From G001797105 sp964528155 (GTDB taxonomy: Bacteria > Chloroflexota > Anaerolineae > Anaerolineales > E44-bin32), in contig CAZGRL010000222.1 of the NCBI GenBank assembly GCA_964528155.1, positions 1 through 5,018 on the forward strand: a DNA stretch of 5,018 bases, in the 5' to 3' direction. Shown here in pieces: positions 1 to 5,018 of this stretch (the stretch's first letter is position 1; every line of letters starts with the position of its first letter). The position numbers and the translations under genes are program-made. The notes beneath the pieces were generated by a model. The model was not told the DNA's origin. It made no database searches and was given only the letters and a program-made list of their open reading frames with translations.

Positions 1-1
1 G

Positions 2-886
2 ACCAGCATCAACATGATCCACAAGAGCGGCTACATCTTCTCCGAGTCGTGGGCAATCCCTTTGTACACACTCGCCCTGTGTTTCTTCGTCGGGTTTGCG
101 GACGACCGAACATGGCGCCACCTGCTCCTCGGCGGGCTGTTTTTCGGGCTGGCCGCCCTCGCTCGGCCCACGACGTACCCGATGACCCTCCTCCTGCCGC
201 TGTGGCTGTGGGTTGTCTACGGCAGGATCAACCGCCGGATGCTGCTCCGCTCGGCCGCCGTGGTCGTGCTGGTGGTGGCCGTGCTCGTGCCCTGGGCCGT
301 GCATCTGACCAGGGCAAGCGGCCGGCTCATGCTGGTAAGCGGGCGCCCGTGGTCTCTGCTATGCGGCTGCTACGGCCCGGCCCAGTTCGATCAGCCGTTG
401 GGACACTACAAGGGACTCTGGCTTCCGACGTCCGAGTGCGGCCTGTTCACCGAGGCGGAACTGGAGGAGCTGTACTCGTTACCTGAGCAGCAGCACGAGT
501 CGATCTACAAGCAGCGCTTCATCGAGTACCTGCCGACCGTCTGGAAGCGCATCCCAGAGCTCATGCTGTACCGGGCCATCGTGTTCATCGGCCCCTCGTC
601 GCGCTCAGGGCTGTACTTCCGCGCCTACCAGGTACAGCAGACGATCCTGTTTCTGCTTTTCTTGGGCGGGCTATGGATCTCCCGTGCCCAGTGGCGCCGC
701 TTCTCCATCCTGTATCTGGCTTACCTGTGTTTCGGTGTCGCCATCATGCTGATGATCTTCGGCAGCTCGCGCTACCGGCTCTACTCGGACCCGATGATCA
801 TGGCGTTCGGGGCAGCCTACCTCGTCTGGCTCGTCGAGAGGTTCGTCCTCCGGCGGCGAGCGAAACCCGAAGCCGCCGGCTCATAG
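2..886 (+). CDS. GT39/PMT_2-type membrane glycosyltransferase, C-terminal part (5' end outside window)
   Basis: The frame is open from the window edge (first full codon at 2) to TAG at 884-886, giving 294 residues. The ATG at 14 is internal: the protein is already inside a conserved segment, so the N-terminus and its expected catalytic acidic pair lie upstream. Counted from the edge, a Ser-Glu-Ser (14-16) heads a membrane helix, as in many PMT_2 proteins. Ala-Arg-Pro follows at 54-56 between helices, and there are hydrophobic spans near 18-32, 41-53, 60-73, 82-100, 212-227, 237-252 and 264-280. Residues about 101-190 form a polar loop, probably periplasmic. The late motif GSSRYRL (254-260), with Pro264 opening the next helix, matches the R-Y/H...P pattern typical of the family. 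Such enzymes transfer sugar from a polyprenyl-phosphate donor to lipid or protein at the outer membrane face; donor and acceptor cannot be read here. It is convergent with the methyltransferase gene, 28 bp away, and is a probable distant paralogue of the gene at 3476-4766. Confidence 0.82.
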   Translation, partial: TSINMIHKSGYIFSESWAIPLYTLALCFFVGFADDRTWRHLLLGGLFFGLAALARPTTYPMTLLLPLWLWVVYGRINRRMLLRSAAVVVLVVAVLVPWAVHLTRASGRLMLVSGRPWSLLCGCYGPAQFDQPLGHYKGLWLPTSECGLFTEAELEELYSLPEQQHESIYKQRFIEYLPTVWKRIPELMLYRAIVFIGPSSRSGLYFRAYQVQQTILFLLFLGGLWISRAQWRRFSILYLAYLCFGVAIMLMIFGSSRYRLYSDPMIMAFGAAYLVWLVERFVLRRRAKPEAAGS

Positions 887-914
887 CCCCCTGCCTCGAA
901 TCGAGCATGCACCT

Positions 915-1649
915 CTAGGGGCGCTTGCGGAGCACGAAGCACACGTTGCCCTGCAACAACCGCAGTCCGAGCGCATTAATCGTCGAATCATAGCACTGCG
1001 CGAGCAGCCTGAGCACGGGGACGCGGCGCATGTACCCCTGGAGATACGAGGAGTAGGCGGTCTCTACCGGCACGAGCCCGTTTCGCTCGAAGCCGGCGAG
1101 CAAGGCACGCACGCTCTTGTAGCTGTAGTGGGTTTCCCACACTTTCTTCGCACCGCCGAGCAAGGACTTGACGCGGCGATGGAAAGCCGTGCTCGTGTGT
1201 CTGGCGATCAGGAACTCCAGCGCCGACGGGTTGGGTACTGTCGCGATGAGAAGACCCGAGGGTGCCAAGACGCGAGCGATCTCACGCGAGGCCCTGCGCA
1301 GATCCGGGACGTGCTCGAGGACATAGACGGAGAACGCGATCCGATAGGCGCTCGAGGGCACTTCGGGCATTTCCTCGATGGAACAGCGATAGGCCCGGCC
1401 GGCCTTGGGGTGTTCGACAACGCAATCACCGATATCGACCCGATCAACAACGAAGTCGTCCAACCCGCGAAAGAGCAGTTCATCTTCGATAATGGTCGTC
1501 TTGCCGGCTCCGAGGTTGAGGATCGGAACGGGAATCGGGCCCCGAGATGCCTCTTCACGAACGGCCCAAGCAAGCACGTCGACAAGCGACCTCTCAGCCA
1601 AGGTCATCGACGGGCGGCGATACGCGGAACGGGGTGAATGAACTGCCAT
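915..1649 (-). CDS. Class I SAM-dependent methyltransferase (Methyltransf_11 type)
   Basis: 244 residues, stop TAG at 915-917. I place the start at the ATG of 1647-1649 because GGAGG lies 9 nt upstream. The frame stays open back to 1826, but that would overlap the preceding gene, and the other upstream ATG (1676) has no Shine-Dalgarno. The Rossmann-fold signature is clear: motif I ILNLGAGKT (residues 43-51) binds SAM; an acidic stretch with VDRVDI (68-73) ends strand beta 2; SIEEMP (90-95) precedes FSVYVLEHV (106-114), the usual 'LEH' motif; and GLLIATVPNPS (132-142) covers beta 5 and its loop. The C-terminal third (about 143-240), with YSYKSVRALL, is the variable cap that normally contacts substrate. 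The protein is soluble with no signal peptide. Its position 77 bp behind an O-antigen ligase gene suggests it methylates a sugar, glycan end or lipid-linked precursor; substrate is inference. Motifs and length fit an intact enzyme. Confidence 0.88.
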   Translation of the reverse strand: MAVHSPRSAYRRPSMTLAERSLVDVLAWAVREEASRGPIPVPILNLGAGKTTIIEDELLFRGLDDFVVDRVDIGDCVVEHPKAGRAYRCSIEEMPEVPSSAYRIAFSVYVLEHVPDLRRASREIARVLAPSGLLIATVPNPSALEFLIARHTSTAFHRRVKSLLGGAKKVWETHYSYKSVRALLAGFERNGLVPVETAYSSYLQGYMRRVPVLRLLAQCYDSTINALGLRLLQGNVCFVLRKRP

Positions 1650-1658
1650 CAAGGAAGT

Positions 1659-1663
1659 CCTCC
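1659..1663 (-). promoter_or_regulatory. Shine-Dalgarno of the methyltransferase gene
   Basis: The minus strand reads GGAGG, 9 nt before the ATG at 1649. It decides the start of the methyltransferase gene: neither upstream ATG (1826, 1676) has a comparable site. Confidence 0.75.
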
Positions 1664-1726
1664 GTGAGCGTGGCATGTCGGCCAGGGCGGGCGGCTGCGC
1701 CGAACAGACAAGTGGCCGAACACGGA

Positions 1727-3214
1727 TTACCCGCCCGAGGCTTGGGCGATCAGGTTGCCCTGGCTCCGCGCGTTTCTGTTCCGGACAATCCGGAATGTCG
1801 CAAACGCTGCGCCAATCAGGTACCAACTGGTCACGTCAATGAGAACGGAGGTGGTGAAGCCCACCAACACGATGGCACACGCGGCGAATCCGACGGCGGC
1901 CATGGCATGGAGTTCGGGGTCCGCGCGAACCAGCCTGTCGCGGATCACTCTGAGGGCGTGTCTCATCATGGAGAACAGCATGATGAGGTACAAAATCAGA
2001 CCGATGATCCCCATGCGGGACAGGAGCGCGACATAGCCCATGTGGGGCGCGGCCCCCACCTCATATATCGCCCCGCCTCCGGTCGAGCCGAATCCGTAGC
2101 CCGTGATCGGTTGGTGTACCCACTTGTCCATGTAGGCGCGCGTGATGATCTCCCGAGACGTCAATGATGCGTCAGTCCCGGACAGGATCGGCTCGATCCT
2201 CGCCCATATGGGCGACCAGCCAATCAAGGCGATCACCACCGCCATGAGGCCGAGCATGATGAGCCAGCGCCGCCGGGTGACGAAGACAAACGCAACGGCC
2301 CCCACCGTGAAGTGCGCCCACGCGCCTCGGCTCATGCTCGCCACGATCATGTACACGGTCAAGAGCAACATGCCGATGATCACGCCGCGCCAGAACGGCT
2401 TCGGTCGCCACGTGAACAGCATCATGAGCAGAACGCAGAACTCGTAGACGCATTCGCGACCGAACCCGTTCGGATGCCCGTAGAGACCACTGGCCCGGAA
2501 TATGAACTTCCCACCACCCACGCCGGCTTGGGACAGGAAGAGCCCTCTCGCCATGGTCTCTTCCTCGCTGACGAAGGCGATCCCGAGACCCAGGCTCTGG
2601 AGGAGGCCGAAGAGGACGCTTGAGCCGATCATGATGGCGAACACGATGAAGAAGAGCCGCTTGTTGCGCTCGTCGATGGTCAGGAAAACGAGCGCATAGA
2701 CCAGGAGGGCCATGAGCCACGTCAGGTAGCGGTTGAGGCCGTACATCCGGAAGTCGCTCCAGAATATCGAGGCACCCACCCACAGCAGAAACAGGTACAA
2801 CGGCCAACGGATCGGCACCGTGCGGAACAGCCGACGCGGCATGAGCGAGAACTTGTTCGGGAGCTGGGTCAGCACCGCGACGAAGAACAGCCCCTTGATC
2901 CCGACGCCGAGGATCTGCACGCCGAGCATCCACTTGATGGCCTCGTTGTACACGTTGATGGCGAGCCAGAGGAACAGGAGATACTCGGTCCGCATCCCGT
3001 AGATGACCACCAGAAGCAGGCAGCCCGCAAGGAAGACGAGCATGGCAAAGCGGTTCACCACCGTCAGGAAGCTCAGAAGAAGCCACAACGGCACCGCGAA
3101 TGCCAGGAAGATCAACGCCTGGCGCTGCTTGTGCGTCAGCCGCACGTGCGCCGGCGCTGCCGCGATCAGCGGCGACTCCTCCTCAACCAGTGCTTCTGGG
3201 TTCTCAGTCACCAT
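1727..3214 (-). CDS. O-antigen ligase/polymerase family membrane protein (Wzy/WaaL superfamily)
   Basis: 495 residues, ATG at 3214, TAA at 1727-1729. A charged cytoplasmic N-terminus (1-30) is followed by about 12 hydrophobic spans, roughly 33-50, 53-72, 78-92, 101-116, 137-153, 163-179, 187-207, 256-267, 276-293, 302-333, 394-417 and 437-477. The Wzy_C-type core is recognisable: RASGLYGHPNGFGRE (240-254) contains the R-x3-L pattern (Arg240, Leu244) and the HPN signature; SRGAW is at 295-299; and the large external loop carries LTSREII (351-357) and a PITGYGFGS segment (369-377). AAPHMGYVALLSRMGIIG (388-405) then matches the H-[NSQ]-x9-G-x-x-G ligase motif except for Met392 after His391. The family joins or polymerises undecaprenyl-diphosphate-linked glycans on the periplasmic face, or transfers them to lipid A or protein. 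Sequence alone does not separate ligase from polymerase. Length is normal. The methyltransferase gene follows after 77 bp, probably in the same transcript. Confidence 0.88.
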   Translation of the reverse strand: MVTENPEALVEEESPLIAAAPAHVRLTHKQRQALIFLAFAVPLWLLLSFLTVVNRFAMLVFLAGCLLLVVIYGMRTEYLLFLWLAINVYNEAIKWMLGVQILGVGIKGLFFVAVLTQLPNKFSLMPRRLFRTVPIRWPLYLFLLWVGASIFWSDFRMYGLNRYLTWLMALLVYALVFLTIDERNKRLFFIVFAIMIGSSVLFGLLQSLGLGIAFVSEEETMARGLFLSQAGVGGGKFIFRASGLYGHPNGFGRECVYEFCVLLMMLFTWRPKPFWRGVIIGMLLLTVYMIVASMSRGAWAHFTVGAVAFVFVTRRRWLIMLGLMAVVIALIGWSPIWARIEPILSGTDASLTSREIITRAYMDKWVHQPITGYGFGSTGGGAIYEVGAAPHMGYVALLSRMGIIGLILYLIMLFSMMRHALRVIRDRLVRADPELHAMAAVGFAACAIVLVGFTTSVLIDVTSWYLIGAAFATFRIVRNRNARSQGNLIAQASGG

Positions 3215-3286
3215 CGAGGGCGTTCCCCGGTCCCTTGTTTCCCCCCTTAGACATCGGCACCTCGGCGCGGGGGCTTCGCTGCATTT
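3215..3286 (-). promoter_or_regulatory. Leader of the O-antigen ligase gene, weak Shine-Dalgarno
   Basis: These 72 nt directly precede the ligase ATG. The minus strand has GGGGAA (3223-3228) 8 nt before the start, a weak ribosome binding site. The next in-frame Met lies inside the membrane domain, so 3214 is still the best start. There is a run of six G at 3241-3246. I see no convincing -35/-10 pair, so whether a promoter separates this gene from the upstream glycosyltransferase is undecided. Confidence 0.35.
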
Positions 3287-3475
3287 TCAGGGACGGAACC
3301 CGTGCTTGTCCGGTTCCTCTGCCGGGACGAGGCGGCAGCGCTTGCCGACACGGCGGATCTCGCAGGCACCAGAGCTCCAGCTATCATGAACGGCGGTCTC
3401 CCAGATCTTGTTCCGTTCGTCGGCGGTTATGTATCCGTCTCCCCACCAATGGGATCGGCCGGGGCCGTGCGCGCT
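3287..3475 (-). other. Start-less open frame of 62 codons in the gap between genes, coding-like
   Basis: Directly after the TAG of the glycosyltransferase gene (3476-3478), the same reading frame stays open for 62 codons to TGA at 3287-3289. It contains no ATG, GTG, TTG or CTG, so it cannot be an ordinary independent gene. The translation looks like a soluble protein segment: HWWGDGYITADERNKIWE near its start, then a Cys/Arg/Lys-rich part and an end rich in Glu, Asp and Pro. My hand count of GC by codon position is about 65/58/77%, the order expected for coding DNA in a GC-rich genome. DGYITADE resembles the second half of an EF-hand loop, but the first two ligand positions are His and Trp, so calcium binding is not supported. 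It may be a decayed gene end, a C-terminal extension cut off by one stop (real or assembly error), or chance: roughly one random frame in six of this length and GC would be open. I do not recognise a family. Confidence 0.25.
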
Positions 3476-4766
3476 CTACCCCGTGCTGTGAACACGTTGT
3501 TGTCCTTCTGGGGGTTCTTCCCCTGACACCTCAGGCTGGGTCTGGCGCAGGAGGCGGATCCGGACCACCCGCTCGAGGACGACCAGAATCCAGACCGTGA
3601 GCATCGGCACAGCCACGGCCAAGTGCCGCGGGTCTGCGTTGAGCAGCGAGGTGCCCCCCAGCACGATGAACGTGAGCAGCAGCAGGGTGAACACCTCCGG
3701 GGGAATGCGCCTTCGCCCAACGATCGTCGGATAGACAAGAGAGAGCATGAGCGACATGAGGAGCACGTTCGGTACGAGGTAGTACAGCGTCGAGGGCTTC
3801 TGCGGCGTGTAACTGAACGGGAAACAGAAAACCATGCGACTGACGTTGAGCGCCCAGTTCATGAGGCACTTTTTCGGGGAGCGTCGGATGTTGCTCAGGG
3901 CCTCTTGCATGAGCCGCTCGTCGCGTTCAACCGGGCCAAGCTTCTCCAGTTCCTCGTAGAGCGGCCTGTGACGTGCCAGCTCGGGTTCTGTAAGCATGTC
4001 CGTCGGCGTGCGCCAGTTGCCGTACTCGCCTTCGTACGGNNNNNNNNNNCGTCGTGAGGCAGTAGAGGTTCGCCCCCCCTGCGTTGCTCCAGTACAGCAT
4101 CCTGCCCGTCATCGTGTAGGTGTAAACAAGGTACGGAGAGCACAGCAGCAGGCCGAGCCCGAGCGCCACGCCGGCGCGCCACAGCGGCCGAAAGGGCTTT
4201 GCCAACGAGAGGACGAGGAAAATAACGGATCCGCTGATCAGCACCCAGCCGAAGAAGATCTTGGTGAGCGCCAGATAGGCGAGGGCAACGGCACTGCCGA
4301 AGAACCAGCCGATCGTGCGCGTCCGGTACCAGCGGACCAGCAAGTACGTGGAGCACGCCACGAGCATGATGGTGAGCGCTTCGGTCATAACGAATGGCAG
4401 CCAGCGGAGGTACGGGAGGTATACGGCGGAAAGCCAGGCCAACACGAGCGACGCCGTGCGGCCCGCGTACTGGCGAGCCGTCGCGTACATAAAGCAGATG
4501 GCGATGAACAGGAACACCGCGTTGAGCAGCTTCATCGCGAGCAGCGGCGCGCCTGCGGCGACGAACGGGACCAGCACCAGCGGATAGCCGGGCCCGTTCC
4601 ACAGCTCCGGATTCTCGCGAGTCGTGTAGAACCCGTGTGTCAAGTTCTCGGCGAATTCGAGGTAGCGCGGCTCATCGCCCGTTGTCACATCCATCGCGAA
4701 CACGACGATGAGCAGCACGTACAACGCCAATGCGGGCAGCAGCCACAGCAGCTCTCGCAGCTTCAT
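3476..4766 (-). CDS. GT39/PMT_2-type membrane glycosyltransferase, interrupted by an N gap
   Basis: The ATG at 4766 is chosen because AAGGAGG lies 7 nt upstream; the same frame is open back to 4826 but without a comparable site. The N-terminal part (4050-4766) gives 239 residues: a first membrane helix (7-24), then TTGDEPRYLEFAENL (28-42) with Asp31-Glu32, the acidic pair expected to be catalytic in GT39-like enzymes. NGPGYPLVL (57-65) and MTEALTIM (127-134) follow, with helices up to about 220. The C-terminal part (3476-4039) gives 187 residues, beginning PYEGEYGNW, followed by a polar helical loop and more helices, and ending with NADPRHLAVAVP before the last span. Together these make at least 426 residues, slightly short for the family. 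The likely role is sugar transfer from a polyprenyl-phosphate donor on the outer membrane face during glycan or glycoprotein assembly. The last 18-19 codons are GC-poor at third positions and may not be the native end. It lies 67 bp behind the PaaK-like gene. Confidence 0.85.
4040..4049. other. Assembly gap (ten N) inside the glycosyltransferase gene
   Basis: Ten N form a conventional placeholder, so the true size is unknown. On the minus strand the last complete codon before it ends at 4050 and the first codon after it begins at 4039. Both flanks are therefore in frame only if the missing length is a multiple of three, not ten. Frames running across the N run in other phases are artefacts. 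Confidence 0.95.
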
Positions 4767-4773
4767 CTCCGAG

Positions 4774-4780
4774 CCTCCTT
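4774..4780 (-). promoter_or_regulatory. Shine-Dalgarno of the minus-strand glycosyltransferase gene
   Basis: The minus strand reads AAGGAGG, 7 nt before the ATG at 4766. This near-perfect site fixes the start there rather than at the in-frame ATG of 4826, which lies in the spacer behind the PaaK-like gene. Confidence 0.8.
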
Positions 4781-4833
4781 TTCGGGAAGACCTGTCTCTC
4801 TGACATCTCTGGGCACCGTGCACCACAACGGGC

Positions 4834-5018
4834 TTACTTCGTCGTGTCGGCAGTCTCAGAGCGTGAGGTGTCCGGTACGTTCGAAATCACCGGCCTCAGC
4901 TTGCCGGTGCGGGTGCGATCGATCTGCTCGGCATACTCGATGCGCACCGCCACGCCCGGCACGTACTCGGCGATGAGCCGGCGGATCCGCTCTTCGTGTT
5001 GCGGTCCGTACCCCTCGT
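4834..5018 (-). CDS. PaaK/CapK-like adenylate-forming ligase, C-terminal 60 residues (5' end outside window)
   Basis: A minus-strand frame is open from the window edge (first full codon at 5016) to TAA at 4834-4836. The 60 residues contain HEERIRRLIAEYV, then VAVRIEYAEQIDRTRTGKLR (residues 22-41) and PVISNV. This is the C-terminal subdomain of ANL-superfamily adenylating enzymes of the phenylacetate-CoA ligase / CapK type: a short beta strand, an 'I.RT.TGK.R' turn whose Lys (residue 39) corresponds to the conserved catalytic lysine, and a V-I-S ending. The last 13 residues are a polar Thr/Ser/Asp tail. Family members activate a carboxylate with ATP and pass it to CoA or another acceptor. Homologues in capsule and exopolysaccharide loci usually have unknown substrates. 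It is followed after 67 bp by the glycosyltransferase gene in the same direction, probably one operon. The assignment rests on a short fragment, so the subfamily is uncertain. Confidence 0.68.
   Translation of the reverse strand, partial: EGYGPQHEERIRRLIAEYVPGVAVRIEYAEQIDRTRTGKLRPVISNVPDTSRSETADTTK

Noticed and set aside
886..922. Possible bidirectional terminator between the convergent genes (CTCG-AAT-CGAG at 895-905; CCCCT/AGGGG outer arms)
   Set aside because: The inner stem is only 4 bp, the arms do not stack into one hairpin, and there is no T-run on either strand.
1128..1637. Plus-strand open frame of 169 codons
   Set aside because: It lies antisense inside the methyltransferase gene, whose motifs are unambiguous; the translation has no recognisable features.
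1650..1826. N-terminal extension of the methyltransferase to the ATG at 1826
   Set aside because: It overlaps the O-antigen ligase 3' end by 100 bp, its translation (rich in Pro, Arg and Gln) is unlike a methyltransferase N-terminus, and the strong GGAGG sits before the ATG at 1649.
1547..2167. Plus-strand open frame of 206 codons
   Set aside because: Antisense across the methyltransferase start and the ligase 3' end; low-complexity composition rich in His, Gly, Arg and Asp, typical of a GC-rich shadow frame.
2172..3086. Second minus-strand frame of 304 codons within the ligase gene
   Set aside because: Same strand but a different phase; Arg/Pro/His-rich translation without motifs, while the main frame carries all ligase motifs and membrane helices.
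3302..3526. Plus-strand GTG-started frame of 74 codons covering the intergenic stretch
   Set aside because: No Shine-Dalgarno or known family, it runs into the glycosyltransferase 3' end, and it is the exact-phase antisense of the minus-strand frame at 3287-3475, so its openness is not independent evidence.
4767..4833. Short inverted repeats in the 67-bp spacer (GTGCAC; TGTC...GACA)
   Set aside because: Stems of 3-4 bp, expected by chance; no T-run and no promoter-like pair.
3996..4976. Long plus-strand frame of 326 codons crossing the N run
   Set aside because: It is antisense to the glycosyltransferase and PaaK-like genes, rich in Glu, Gln, Arg and His, and held open partly by undefined codons.

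Overview
The window is a GC-rich (about 60% by eye) stretch of bacterial DNA from a surface-polysaccharide biosynthesis region. Five protein genes are visible, two of them cut by the window edges. One contains a run of ten N, so the sequence is a scaffold from a draft or metagenome assembly. Nothing here fixes the taxon. The strong GGAGG-type ribosome binding sites and GC-rich third codon positions only say that it is a bacterium with high GC content.

Layout. On the plus strand, 2-886 is the C-terminal part of a multi-pass membrane glycosyltransferase of the GT39/PMT_2 type. It converges on a minus-strand block, leaving 28 bp between the stops. Read in its own direction (right to left), that block is: the last 60 codons of a PaaK/CapK-like adenylate-forming ligase (4834-5018); a second GT39/PMT_2-type glycosyltransferase (3476-4766, interrupted by the N run at 4040-4049); a 261-bp stretch with no ordinary gene but a curious start-less open frame (3215-3475); an O-antigen ligase/polymerase (Wzy/WaaL superfamily) membrane protein (1727-3214); and a class I SAM-dependent methyltransferase (915-1649).

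How the genes may work together (inference). The two GT39-like proteins would add sugars from polyprenyl-phosphate donors on the outer side of the membrane. The Wzy/WaaL-like protein would polymerise or transfer a lipid-linked glycan, and the methyltransferase would modify a sugar or another precursor. CapK-like ligases are frequent in capsule and exopolysaccharide loci, where their substrate is usually unknown. The four minus-strand genes are plausibly co-transcribed, although the 261-bp interval could hold a separate promoter.

I found no RNA gene, CRISPR array, insertion sequence or clear terminator. Nothing amounts to a clearly new system. The best points for a second look are the start-less coding-like frame at 3287-3475, the true size of the N gap (reading frame predicts a multiple of three, possibly zero), and a changed residue in the conserved His motif of the O-antigen ligase.
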